The notes under the pieces: generated by a model | The model's database searches: none | Told to the model about the DNA's origin: nothing | What the model saw: only the letters and a program-made list of their open reading frames with translations | Position numbers and translations under genes: made by a program | Shown here: in pieces, positions 21,346 through 32,630 of the stretch | How positions within the stretch are numbered: the stretch's first letter is position 1 | Layout of the letters: each line of letters opens with the position of its first letter | Assembly (NCBI GenBank): GCA_026182355.1 | Contig: JAPFBL010000047.1 | Coordinates: 1,798,001 to 1,862,000, forward strand | Length of the DNA: 64,000 bases | Direction of reading: 5' to 3' | Source of the DNA: Hermatobates lingyangjiaoensis | Lineage: Eukaryota > Arthropoda > Insecta > Hemiptera > Hermatobatidae

Positions 21346-23477
21346 TAAGGTGATATTTAAATATAGGATAGGTATAGGGCTTTTATTTTGATTACCATTA
21401 GAGCATTGAAAATAAAACGTTTTGTACAACTCTTTCGAAGGGAGGCTCTTGATTAATACACGCCTAAGGATATGTAGAGATCCTTTCGATAAATGTCTGT
21501 CTTTCTTTTTTATATCCTACCAGGCTTCAGCAGATGATGAGTGCTTGGTCGCTCTTAGCCTTAAGGCGATTATCTCTTAAATTAATAAGCATCTAGCTTG
21601 ATTATTTTTGCGTTTCTTTTTTAATTTTAAAAGAAATTAAACTTTCCATGACCACACCCGTGTTTTATGTTCCTTATACTGAAATATAATAACAATATAC
21701 ACTGGTACCGGTTTGATTTATACCAAAATTAAGCTCATATGTTGAATTACTTGTAAGTCAAAACAATTTCGCATTAAGAAATAAAAAATAAAACCCTGTA
21801 ATGCGTTCAATCGCCTAAAAACATTCAAATAATCTTGAAAAAAATATGTCACCATCTGGCAATAACAAACATAATATTTTAGTCAGTGTAAATAGAATCA
21901 ATAAATTATAATGTATGAATAAAAGGGATTCTAATAACAACTTTACCTTGTAGACTGCTGATCGGAGTAATAAATCCACCAGACGCAATAAATTCAAGAG
22001 ATTAGGTGTGTTTGCTACAGACAATACGATCCTATAATTACCTTAAAAACAGTCTATATAATTTAAAATTTTATAATTATTATTCCAAAAGCCATTCAAT
22101 GTGAAAATTTCATGCATTCTCCGTATTTCAGTACTGTATTCTAGTTGTGTAAAATACTTTTCTAGTTTACATTTTAGGCAGAATTAATGAATTATGCCAA
22201 GTTTTTAAACTAATGGAAACTTGGAATGAGAGTGCTACTAGTTTTCATGAGTTCCTGAAATGATGCTACGGGCTACGAAGTGCTCGAACCTTGTATTTTG
22301 AGGTCATATGTCGAGCGGAATATCTGCGAGAATTTGGGCTCCTATTTCAAAAACTCGTTTGTTAGATCAATTGTAATTCAGTAGACGATAAAAATATCCA
22401 TATGCATGCAATTTAGCAATCTTCAATCTACTATTTATTGAAACAATAATGGACCAAATACTTTATAAAGGTAATAGTATTAAACATATCATGCTTGTAA
22501 CTGTTTTTTAAAGAAACTAAGTTTCTGTAAACATTAATAACTCAACAATGGAGTCAAAAGATTATCTATCTTTTGTAGCAATCACTTTAAAAAGTTTCTT
22601 ATGCTCAATTTAAATTCTAATTGACTGTAGCTTCCTTGAATATATTTTACTGTCCAACTCTACTCTCTGACATAATCAGCTGCATTGCTATTCCTTTCAG
22701 GAAAATCTCCTAATTTATTCTCTTGAAATTTGAATTACCACTGAATATCAGTGGCTTAGAATGAAGTAAGAATAAGAAAAGTATCATTTTAAATAATGTT
22801 TACTCTGTATAGTAATAATGTTAAAATTATATCGGAGCTTTATGAAAACCAATTTATATTACAGATATAGGAAGCTTTTGAATATTTTTGAATTAATTTT
22901 TTAAAGATAATTATGTCAACTTTTTTTTGAGCAACAAGTATTCCATAATGCATTAGATATTTCCTCTGTCACCTAGCCAGGGTCATCTAACATCCCTATC
23001 TTATTCTTCCCGAGTATATTTATTTACGTATATTTATTTGTTAAGTCATGTATTTTTAATATTTGCTTAAAGTTAAAATCGAAAGCGAAAACAAAGTTTT
23101 GTTTTTGGTGAAATAATTTTTTTCGCTATAATGACGAATGTGAAGGAAATAACTATAACAGGCTATACGTAATCAAAACCCTTAAATAACTGAAGATAAA
23201 ATAAGCCTAAACGACAGTACATTAGGTTTATCTAAGCCATTAAAAATCTCATAGAGTTGCAAATTAATAACTGAATAAGACCAGACAGTGAAATTGACTA
23301 CTAAAGTAGATTTGTCCTCTTTACGGACAAAGGAAATACTCTAATATATCTAAATCTAGTAAATAATAAAACCAAAGTTTTAACTTTACAAGCGTGAGAG
23401 TGCGTAGTGTATGTTTATTCAAAACAAGCCATTTAAATTAAACCATGTATTATTGTATCGCAAAGGTTACGTTTAGT
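21346..23477. other. AT-rich DNA without gene
   Basis: No supported coding sequence. Less AT-rich words around 22245-22345 are not recognised. Confidence 0.4.
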
Positions 23478-24490
23478 GTGATATTTGGTTTATATTCATA
23501 GAAAATGGCTCTTCTTAACTGAATCATGTGTGATATGTTGTATATATTCTCTGAAGATGGCTCTTCTTGACTGAAGCATGTGTGATATGTTTTACTTGCT
23601 CTCTGAAGATGGCTCTTCTTAACTGATGCGTGTGTGATATATTGTATATACTGTTTGAAGATGGCTCTTCTTAATCGAAACATTGAAATATTTTGTATAT
23701 ATATATATAGTCCTAGAAGATGGCTCTTTTAACTGAAGCATGTGTGATATATTGTATATACTGTTTGAAGATGGCTCTTCTTAATCGAAACATTGAAATA
23801 TTTTGTATATATATAGTCCTAAAAGATGGCTCTTTTAATCGAAACATGTGTGATATGTTGTGTATACTCTCTGAAGATGGCTCTTCTTAACTGAAGCTTG
23901 TGTGATATGTTGAATATACTCTCTGAAGGTGGCTCTTCTTTACTGAAGCATGTGTGATATGTTGTATATATTCTCTGAAGATGGCTCTTCTTGACTGAAG
24001 CATGTGTGATATGTTTTACTTGCTCTCTGAAGATGGCTCTTCTTAACTGATGCGTGTGTGATATATTGTATATACTGTTTGAAGATGGCTCTTCTTAATC
24101 GAAACATTGAAATATTTTGTATATATATAGTCCTAAAAGATGGCTCTTTTAATCGAAACATGTGTGATATGTTGTGTATACTCTCTGAAGATGGCTCTTC
24201 TTAATCGAAACATTGAAATATTTTGTATATATATAGTCCTAAAAGATGGCTCTTTTAATCGAAACATGTGTGATATGTTGTGTATACTCTCTGAAGATGG
24301 CTCTTCTTAACTGAAGCTTGTGTGATATGTTGAATATACTCTCTGAAGGTGGCTCTTCTTTACTGAAGCATGTGTGATATATTGAATATACTCTCTGAAG
24401 GTAGCTCTTCTTAACTGAAGCATGTGTGATATATTGTATATACTCTTTGAAGATGGCTCTTCTTAACTTAAACGTGTTCGACATTTTGTT
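23478..24490. repeat. 52-bp minisatellite with higher-order duplication
   Basis: The unit contains gatggctcttcttaactg, aagcatgtgtgatatgttg and tatatactctctgaa, about 52 bp, in roughly 18-19 copies. A block is repeated at a shift of about 420-424 bp (23541 against 23965; 23761 against 24181), showing a second-level duplication. Some units contain a variant gtcctaaaagatggctc. Minus-strand open frames of 70-80 codons here are a by-product. The unit length is not a multiple of 3, and successive units are read in three frames (LRRAIF, KKSHLQ, QEEPSSE). Confidence 0.9.
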
Positions 24491-25889
24491 TTACGTACAT
24501 TCTTTTTTGTTTTATTATTGTTGCAGCATTAGGAAGATTTCTATTAAAAATAAACCTCTTAGAAAGTTATTGGTTACAGTCGGTGAATGATAAATGAATA
24601 TTATGATATAATACATAATATCATAAATACAGGGAATAAGTGTATTATTAACAATTTAACAATACATCTACATCTTATGAGACACTATCTTTTTATTTTT
24701 CATGAAAGCAATGATTGATTCCTAAGTTTTTTTACATCATTGGAAAGTGATTTTGATGTTGGAGTGCACATATTTGTATATTAAATGATTAAAAGAAATG
24801 ATCACAAAAGAAAAAACAACAGAACTCTCTTTTGCCAGCCGATTAAAACTCTTCTTTCTCCCCTGATAAAGTTTGAAATATTTAAGTGAGTTTTGTTATT
24901 GTTTCTCCGTGTTATTTTTTTAATCGTTTGAAAAATTGTGCCATCCTGTTTTCTTCGTTTTAAATTATATATATATTATACAAATCATATTATAATAATA
25001 TTAATTTATATTTATATTTTAATACAACTATACAAACAAACAAACAAAAACCAGCTTACGAGAAAACATGCCAAATTACACAGATCAAACAGATAGAATA
25101 ACTATTTTGACCCTCCATGTCATCAGAGAATAGAGACATTTAGCCTTCCACTTTGCATCAGGTAAGAACGGACACACAGAAAGTAAAAATAAATGTAGAC
25201 GAATAAAATGATATAATGATAAATAATGCAATAAAATGGCAATACATGATAATAGTAATCAAACTATTAGTAATGATTGAGTCCTTGTTAAATTTAAAAA
25301 CAGTTATTTTGCATCTAATAATATCAAATGAAGAAAAGAGAGTTAACGCTCTGAGTGTAATTTCCTTAATTATTCTATGTTTGCCTTCTAATTTACTGAA
25401 GAGTTGGCTCAAACATTTTATAGCTGAGAGATTTAGCATATTTTAATTACATCAGAGGAATTAAAATGAAACGAACAAAATTTAATTTTCATTAAAACTC
25501 ACTTTTCATGTAGTATAAAATCTCAAACTTTTTAGCTAGAGTATTTGTTGTTTAGTTTCTTGTTATAAATAACAGAAAATAGTATATAATTAAAATGATG
25601 TATTGTTATTATTGTTTAAATGTTAAAATAAATCACTTAAAAACCTCTAGGAAAATTAAGGTATTTTGGCAAGTTGGTAGCATGGTTTTGCGTGTCAGAA
25701 GCTCTAATTAGTTATTATATATATGTGTTTCCGTTTCTTTATTTACAAATTTTAGTCTTTTTGTTCAAAATCACTCGTGATTTGAGAACAGATGTGCACT
25801 GATTCTTTTCCTTGATGAATAATACTACTAAATAATACTCCTTGTAAAACTGTGTAGACTTACATAATTATATGCACTTCCACAATAGT
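24491..25889. other. AT-rich DNA without gene
   Basis: Overlapping open frames on both strands around 25158-25446 are AT-driven and have no recognisable protein. Confidence 0.4.
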
Positions 25890-26130
25890 CGGGGGGACAG
25901 GTTAGCTCAGTGGTAAACGTACTCGCCTCTGAAGGGGTAGGCTTAGGATTCGATATCCACCTGGCCCTCGATTTATTCACACGGTAGATGTATAAATCTG
26001 AGTATGTCGTCCCTCGGATAAGACGTTAAGCCGTCGGTCCCGAACCAATAGGATGTCAGGTACTCTTTAAAGATCCCTACTCTAAATAAATCTGAGTTAG
26101 CCAAAATTTAGGACTCACAATGTAGAATAA
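25890..26130 (+). mobile_element. tRNA-derived SINE, plus
   Basis: The head is ggggggacaggttagctcag with a good A box. The B box is degraded (aggattcgata). The body is typical: ccctcgatttattcac, gacgttaagccgtcggtccc, atgtcaggtactc and gatccctactctaaat. It ends at atgtagaataac. Confidence 0.85.
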
Positions 26131-26329
26131 CCGATTAAACAAAAAGACCGTAAAGGACTGACGCTTTTAACCTGCTAAGAGATCGGTTCAAACAATTAAA
26201 AAAAAAAAAAAACAGTTGTTCAAGACATCCTAAGAGAAAATAGTCGCAATACTATTTTATCTGTGGCATTGAAGGTTTTCTAGAAAATTGCATCTCTGAC
26301 GATGATTCCTAAAGAAGATATGGACTTTC

Positions 26330-26543
26330 CTTAATTATTCTACGTTGGGAGTCCTAAATTGTATATAATAAAATTGTATTTTTTGGAATTTTTAAAGAAT
26401 ATCTGACATCGTACAGGCTCTCGAGACCGAGGAGCTCAACTGTTTTCATATTCTGTCCAAAAAATTTCAAGGCCAGGGTGAGAACTGAACCGGGGTCTGC
26501 CAGTCGGTAGGCTTTCGTACAAACCACTGGTCTGCATTGGTCC
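26330..26543 (-). mobile_element. Diverged SINE copy, minus
   Basis: In reverse orientation the copy shows ctacgttgggagtcctaaat, atctgacatcgtacaggctc and gaaccggggtctgccagtcg, followed by a head-like end. The middle is diverged. Confidence 0.65.
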
Positions 26544-26573
26544 CTTAATCACTAATATAATTTAAATAGTTCA

Positions 26574-26615
<42 letters not shown>

Positions 26616-26672
26616 TACATGATATTGTATATCAATGTATATATTGATATTTTGTTTGTTTATTTAAATAAT

Positions 26673-26772
26673 TTTCGACCGTAATGGCGGTCGTCCTCAG
26701 GAGAAGAAGTGAATTGACGGAGGGACGACAGTCAACTAAGAATGACTGAGTTGACTGTCGTCCCTCCGTCAA
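26673..26772. repeat. Foldback with minus-strand hammerhead
   Basis: A minus-strand hammerhead core occupies 26700-26673: CTGAGGA (26700-26694), stem II GACCG/CGGTC (26677-26681 and 26688-26692) with a 6-nt loop, and GAAA (26676-26673). Next to it is a perfect 24-bp inverted repeat, 26714-26737 and 26749-26772 (ttgacggagggacgac...). The (TA)n at 26576-26607 lies just outside. Confidence 0.65.
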
Positions 26773-26927
26773 CTAAATATTGAACAGTGAGTCTTTGTTG
26801 TGTTTCTGTTTATGTGTCACTGCTTATTTTAATTGTTATTTGTCCTGCCGGACCGTTTTTCGTTTATCATGGTATATACGAGTATATATATATGTATATA
26901 TATATATATATCAGGGTTTTTTTAATT

Positions 26928-26966
26928 ACCCTGAAGATGACTGGAAGCCAGTCGAAACATGTCGGT
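26928..26966 (+). ncRNA. Complete hammerhead ribozyme upstream of PLE ORF start
   Basis: CTGAAGA is at 26931-26937. Stem II is six pairs, GACTGG (26939-26944) with CCAGTC (26948-26953), closed by AAG. GAAA is at 26954-26957. The self-complementary stem III ACATGT is at 26957-26962 and the cleavage base is C26963. Stem I starts as ACC (26928-26930) with GGT (26964-26966). It sits about 5-10 bp before a PLE-like N-terminal coding stretch, the position expected of a 5' pseudo-LTR ribozyme. This is the strongest stem II in the window. Confidence 0.8.
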
Positions 26967-27079
26967 TCCCACTTAAATAACATTCTCCAACGTTTGGATG
27001 AAGGAAAGAAGAAGGTATTCAGAAACCTTGAAAAACTGGTGAAGAAAATGGCATCAGTGAAATACGGTCAGTTGTTCAA
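26967..27079 (+). pseudogene. PLE ORF N-terminal fragment, cut at (TA)n
   Basis: The open frame reads NNILQRLDEGKKKVFRNLEK, then LVKKMASVKYGQLFNDI, and runs straight into (TA)n at 27080. The QLFNDI segment matches LFNDICL and NFNDTCL in the two other N-terminal fragments (31.3 and 40.5 kb). The basic, helical N-terminus before the PLE reverse transcriptase is of this kind. No RT follows. Confidence 0.55.

Positions 27080-27131
<52 letters not shown>
27080..27131. repeat. (TA)n microsatellite
   Basis: About 50 bp of TA directly abutting a PLE coding fragment on the left and a short hammerhead-like unit on the right. Confidence 0.95.
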
Positions 27132-27134
<3 letters not shown>

Positions 27135-27241
27135 TAGTTATCAGCCTTTGGAGCGATTCACATCTATTCCTGACGACGAGGAAATTGAAATATAGTAGTG
27201 AATTCAGTGATTTCTTTTCTGTGTGTTCTTTGAAAATTCTA
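27132..27241 (+). repeat. TA-flanked ~110-bp unit with CTGACGA...GAAA boxes
   Basis: Lies between (TA)n at 27080-27131 and TA at 27242-27258. It has CTGACGA at 27170-27176 and GAAATATAGTAGTG from 27187, exactly 10 nt apart. Stem I-like pairing of ttcac and ctat with atag and gtgaa is visible. The same arrangement recurs at 37.2, 44.2 and 45.2 kb. Stem II is not stable by eye, so this may be a degenerate or noncanonical hammerhead. Confidence 0.6.
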
Positions 27242-27410
27242 GTATATATATATATATAACATAAGTTACATAACATGACTTTTTTTGTTATAGTTTATAG
27301 TTTACTTTAGAACACTTTTTCTGTTACAGCCAGTTGAGTCCTAGTCAAACACAATAACACCCTGTATCAAGATCAATATTAGCTGTAGTTGAATGCTATA
27401 GACTATAGAT

Positions 27411-27991
27411 CATGAGTGTTCAACCTTTGCTTGTGGACCCCCTGAGAGCTATTTTACCTTCTTTATGCTCTCCCAAAATATTGTAGATACACAATAATGT
27501 GAATTTTCAAATAAATATTTTTTTTTTTTAGGTAGGTAAATGAAAAGTGTAACTGAGACATAATTTCATTACATTTTAAACGTGATGTCAAAATACAAAA
27601 ATTTTAAAATAATAACAAAATATTTCTTTATTAACACTTTATAAAGTATGCTGAAAGAAATTTTAAATGAACCAGTTATGGATACAAAAATTAAAAAAAT
27701 TGTAATAGTTAATTTTAAAACATTGGAAAATTACAACAAACTTAATTATTATTATTATTATGTTTGTTATGTTTTTAACAAAAAAATTGATTATTATGTT
27801 TGAATATGCTTTCTGTTAGCTTGCTATGCTTTAATATATTTTTGCTTAATATATCCTCATATAGGCATATAAACTTCAAAGGCCCACTCACCGCGTGCCG
27901 TGGACCTTCAAAATACTATTTTTCCTCCTGGACCCTCAGTAATCTTCTGTGAACGTCTGAGTGTCCATGTAGGCAACGTTCAGAACCGCTG
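27411..27991. mobile_element. hAT-like nonautonomous element, about 580 bp
   Basis: The left end catgagtgttcaacctttg and the reverse-complemented right end cagcggttctgaacgttg both resemble the hAT terminus CAGTGGTTCTCAACC. Subterminal tggaccccc/ggtccacgg blocks mirror each other. Flanks ctatagat (27403-27410) and ctataaaa (27992-27999) match at 6 of 8. There is no ORF inside. Confidence 0.65.
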
Positions 27992-27999
27992 CTATAAAA

Positions 28000-28985
28000 A
28001 AACAGCTGAGCAATAAAATTAACGTACAGAACTATTAAAATAGTTTTAAAGATTAATTTATGTTACTCATAGTTAAATTTTGAATGGTGGAGTCATTTCT
28101 TGAAATTATTTTTAGTAAACCTGTAAACAAAAAGAAATAAATAATAAATGAAACATTGGCTTTAAATATTCGTTGCATGAGAAAAGCGCTGTTGAGAGTG
28201 AGATTTGAATTTCAGAAAGAAGATTCTTGTTGAAATGCGAATAATTTCTGCATGACAATGGCGGCCAGTGTTCCTGTTGGGTAGCAGTGGCGCAGACTCT
28301 GCGCTATCCTGTCAGTTCATCTCCTATTTCAATACATTTCCTGTCCAGAGAAGCCAATGAAATATCTCATTATTACTATTAGTTAGTTATCAGAATAGCT
28401 TGTCTCAAGTGTGATTTATAATATTTAAAGTGCAGTATGAGAATAATACTTAACAACTATACATATGTTAGAGAAGTCCGTGATTTTTACATTTAGCTGA
28501 TGGAAGAAAGCTGTATGAGTCTCGGGGGTTTACCGGTAAGGTTCAAATTCCTTAAACCTTGGTTGTATTACATGTGGACAATAATAATTTTATCTATTAT
28601 AAGAAGCATGAAATTATTGACCATTGTAATATATTATTACTATTATTGACCATAAATCGTGAATCTCATTAGACTTGTGCACTCAATAGCCATACCTGTC
28701 ATATTGTGGAGCATATTATTCTTTCTAAATTATACTTCCGATTTTAAGTTCTTTAATTAACTCTATAATTGTGCTTAGAGAATCTCACTTCTTGGTCCTA
28801 CGTACTTTAATGAACATTAACATCTTAAGAAGTAAGTAATGACCTTCATCTGATTAAGGAAATTTAATATATTTCTTTTCATCCATTCTATTCTGTCTTC
28901 CTCAGTATTAAATAATTAACATCAGCATTATACAAGAGTTGTAATGAGTAGTCGATAATTTAGTTAGTTGTTTATTTTCAAACAT
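28000..28985. other. Noncoding DNA, nothing recognised
   Basis: A less AT-rich patch at 28255-28330 is unidentified. Confidence 0.4.
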
Positions 28986-28989
28986 CTAT

Positions 28990-29910
28990 TCTATAGGAGG
29001 TCAGGTAATCAAAGACCCCTTCTTTAGTTTCAGATATTAACTGTATAGAGGATTAGATAATCAAAACCTTTCCGCTTCTTTAGTTTTAAATATTAATTAT
29101 ATAGAGGATTAGATAATCAAAACCTTCCTGCTTCTTTAGATTCAAATATTTATTTAAAATATTCATTTAATGAAATACCTTTCCACTTCTTTAGTTTTAA
29201 ATATTAATTATATAGAGGATTAGATAATCAAAACCTTTCTGCTTCTTTAGATTCAAATATTTATTTAAAATATTCATTTAATGAAATACCTTTCCACTTC
29301 TTTAGTTTTAAATATTAATTATATAGAGGATTAGATAATCAAAACCTTTCCGCTTCTTTAGATTCAAATATTTATTTAAAATATTCATTTAATGAAATAC
29401 CTTTCCACTGCTTTAGTTTTAAATATTAATTATATAGAGGATTAGATAATCAAAACCTTTCCGCTTCTTTAGATTCAAATATTTATTTAAAATATTCATT
29501 TAATGAAATACCTTTCCACTTCTTTAGTTTTAAATATTAATTATATAGAGGATTAGGTAATCAAAACCTTTCCGCTTCTTTAGATTCAAATATTTATTTA
29601 AAATATTCATTTAATGAAATACATTTCCACTTTTTTATTTTTAAATATTAATTATATAGAGGATTAGATAATCAAAACCTTTCTGCTTCTTTAGATTCAA
29701 ATATTTATTTAAAATATTCATTTAATGAAATACCTTTCCACTGCTTTAGTTTAAATATTAATTATATAGAGGATTAGATAATCAAAACCTTTCCGCTTCT
29801 TTAGATTCAAATATTTATTTAAAATATTCATTTAATGAAATACCTTTCCACTTCTTTAGTTTTAAATATTAATTATATAGAAGATCAGATAATCAAAGAC
29901 CTTTCCACTT
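28990..29910. repeat. 111-bp tandem array, about 8 units
   Basis: The word tgaaatacctttccac starts at 29171, 29282, 29393, 29504, 29615, 29726 and 29836, giving a period of 111 bp (the last is 110). Each unit also has tatagaggattagataatc and aaaacctttccgcttcttta. The internal subrepeat ctttcc(a/g)cttctttag occurs twice per unit. Copies are very similar, so the array is young or homogenised. Confidence 0.95.
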
Positions 29911-30924
29911 CATTTACGAATGGTTTTTATAGTATATGGAAAAAGAACAAGAGATTCCCGTTATATCTTTTTTTATCTGCTAGTACACTGAAGTGAAATT
30001 TAGTATAATAGCTTTCTCTTTGCTTAAACTTGTAAGTGTAACCATTTTTTGGATACTTTCTATTTCTTAGAATGTAATATCATTTTATCCATGATATCGT
30101 GCTCATTACTTGGCCAAGCGGGCCTGTTTACCCTTTATGGGTCAGTTTACCCAAATCCCTTTCATGTGACCTTATGTTATGAAGGTTTCTCAAACAATTT
30201 TCCACATATTTTCATTAATATCTTTGAGAGAGTGGTATAATACTGTATAATAATGCTGTTGTAAACATGCCTAAAGTACACCATTCGATGGGTTTTAAAA
30301 AAACTGAAAATATAAAATCTTCTTTGTTAATATCATAATAAGAACAACCTCACGAAAACTAACAAATATATCAAATTGTTTCTTCGTTAAAATAAGAAGT
30401 TTAAAAAACAGTTGTTTATGAATGGTATTTTACAAAACACTAATAAAAAGACTGTTTTTTAATTTTATAAAACTGCCATACTACTGTAGAAATGTTATTG
30501 TTTTACTTGTAGGATGTTTCAATAGCTCGCATAAATGCAAAGTTGCTTACTGTACATCGCCTACTCTGGGGATTACCTCATCTTCCTATTTAAAATCTAG
30601 AGTGACCACATGTTTTAGTACGTCAGTGATCAGAGCGTTTAATCTATTGCAAGAACTCTTTATACCTAAAAAAAAATGCCTCTGTTGAGGATCTGGAAAA
30701 ACCGAATTGAAAATTTCATTTAGAATTTGATAAAACAAAATAGAATAGAAGTGTTATTATAATTAAATCACCTTCCCTTGTTTTTATATTTGTTAAGATT
30801 TGCACAGCATAAAATTATATATATATAATTTCTCAATAATCGGTCAGTTCAATCCAGCTGAACTTATCCAGTCCTGATCGAAATATTATTTTATTTCATT
30901 TCTACACACAGTTGATATTTTTAT
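29911..30924. other. Noncoding DNA, nothing recognised
   Basis: Open frames at 30049-30240 and 30422-30688 are AT-driven and show no family signature. Confidence 0.4.
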
Positions 30925-31362
30925 CAATATATATATCATTAAATAACTTGCCAACTTTAAGTCTAGTATGTTTCTTACATACCTTCTCGAGTTTTCTTAT
31001 ATTATTCCTCCGTCTTTCAGGTATCAACTCACCGAATGATTTGTTTATATTTCTATTTTCCATATTTACACAAGGACGATGTTTCAGTCTACACTGACCA
31101 TAATCAAGGTAATGTAAATAAGAATTTTATTATGAATTGTAAAAATATTGTAAAAAGATTACCTTGATAATGGTCAGTGTAGACTGAAACATCGGCCTTG
31201 TGTAAATATGGGAAATAGAAATATAAACAAATCATTCGACGAGTTGATTTATATGGTACCGGAAAGATGGAGGAATAATATAAGAACACTCGAGAAGGTA
31301 TGTAAGGAACATACTAGACTTAAAGTTGGCAAATGATATATCTTATTTAATGATATATGTTT
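30925..31362. repeat. Large foldback made of PLE 5' sequence
   Basis: The left arm 30925-31113 and right arm 31158-31362 are near-perfect reverse complements with a spacer of about 44 bp. Each arm holds a hammerhead-like core (TGGTCAGTGTAGACTGAAAC) whose first box is altered to CTTGAT(A/T)A in both arms, then coding-like PLE sequence. The right arm continues into PLE ORF sequence beyond the symmetry. Two head-to-head PLE 5' ends, or an inverted duplication of one, would give this. Confidence 0.75.
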
Positions 31363-31395
31363 AAAAGAAGATCTGCTCCCAAAGTATACCAATAT
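31236..31395 (+). pseudogene. PLE ORF N-terminal fragment, cut at TA repeat
   Basis: The plus strand reads ERWRNNIRTLEKVCKEHTR, then with a stop LFNDICLKEDLLPKYTNI, and runs into TATATATATA at about 31391. The last block is nearly the same as FNDTCLKEDLLPIYTNI in the fragment ending at 40550, and it breaks at the same place. An RT never follows. Confidence 0.65.
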
Positions 31396-31607
31396 ATATA
31401 TACATACTATTTTCTATTATGCTGAACGATTTTACTTCACGCCTATTTTTTGATTTGTTTATTAATGGAATCGTTTAGAATAAAGCTCACTGGAGGCCCT
31501 GAATAGAATTATAGATTCAATTCGTAATTTGTTTTGTGATAATTACAATTGCATTTATGATTAAGGTTTTTCCCTTAATAAAAAAAAAAAATAAAATCGA
31601 TTATGAT

Positions 31608-31860
31608 TAGATTGAGGGAAATATTGAGGGAGAAGTTTCCTCATAGAAACTGTATACAAGATACGTTTCGAACAGTAGGAGTTCTTCAGGTTACATCTAC
31701 CTAGTAAGGAGATGTAGAGTGGTTATGGGGTAATATGGCACAGAGTGTCCTAATTGGACCAAAATATGGTAAATGCAACCTGAGGATGAAACTAAATGTT
31801 CGAATCGCGTTGTCTTATGAAATCTTTTGTGTGGAGACAATAGTTTTCTTTCCCTAATTC
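31608..31860. repeat. Degenerate foldback with hammerhead relics
   Basis: The arms (about 31608-31690 and 31770-31860) are imperfect reverse complements. The left arm on the minus strand has CTGAAGA and GTTCGAAACG, and the right arm on the plus strand has CTGAGGA and GTTCGAATCGCG. This is the same family as 19171-19435 (tgtggagac near the outer end, taaataccaca beyond). GAAT in place of GAAA should inactivate the right copy. Confidence 0.55.
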
Positions 31861-32310
31861 TAAATGGTAAATACCACAATTTAAACAACTGCATAGCTTG
31901 TGAGTCAAAATGGATGATATATGCGTTTCTACAAATACGTTTATATAACCAAACACTCCTCATGGAATTAAATTTACTTTAATACCTATTTATTGCTTTC
32001 TAAAGTTAAAAGACAAAATAAAACAAATTCATTTGAATCAATGTTTGGAGTTTTCTCATACAGTAAGTAAAGTTGATAATCAATTCAACAGGAAAATGTA
32101 GGGTTTGGCAAATGTAGGGGAAAAAAGTAATTTATGGCCTGGAAAAGTAATCATAAAATTACATCATAAAACAACAAACTAGAAATACTTTTAAGAAATA
32201 TGGTTAGAACAAATACATTTTTTAGCGAGCTCTATTTTTAGTGGTATTTTTTTATCACTTGTTTATTGTTTATGTGAAACATAATTTATTTACTGTCGGA
32301 TGACCTCAAT
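31861..32310. other. Noncoding DNA, nothing recognised
   Basis: No supported feature apart from the tail of the foldback family. Confidence 0.4.
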
Positions 32311-32630
32311 AGGTTAGGTTAATATGCACTAACAGTTCCACGAGAGGAGACACATGGGCCAAACATTGGATATTTATGATAATGAACATTCTACTTTGAG
32401 AGTCCTAAATTTTACTTAACTCTAGTGTATTTAGAGTAGGAATTTTAATGAGGTACCTGATATTAAAGGCTTGTACAAGGTACCTGTACTGGCTTGAGGC
32501 CCTACGGCTTAACATCATTTCTGAGGGAGTGTGGGCTCAGATTTTGAGTATTGAGTACTGAATTAGTATTGAACCGGTATATTGAACCAGTTCAGATAAG
32601 AGCAAGTTGTCACTAAGCTACCCTAGCCCC
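32311..32630 (-). mobile_element. tRNA-derived SINE, minus, with internal duplication
   Basis: The tail aggttaggtt is at 32311. Then come gagagtcctaaattttac, gtatttagagtagg and the head near ctaccctagcccc. In the middle ggtacctg...ttgta is duplicated (32451-32495), and the head region is diverged. Confidence 0.75.

Noticed and set aside
23450..24484. Minus-strand open frames with repeated LRRAIF, KKSHLQ and EEPSS words, as a possible repeat protein
   Set aside because: The words are one 52-bp unit read in three frames. The unit length is not a multiple of three, so this is a minisatellite and there is no protein repeat.
25158..25446. Overlapping open frames of about 80-90 codons on both strands
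   Set aside because: Low-complexity, AT-driven composition with no domain, start context or splice support.
26780..27276. Frames rich in IYIYIY on both strands
   Set aside because: They are (TA)n read as protein. Only the part from 26967 to 27079 has PLE-like content.
30422..30688. 88-codon plus-strand frame as a small gene
   Set aside because: No recognised motif or splice context; the length is unremarkable for AT-rich noncoding DNA.
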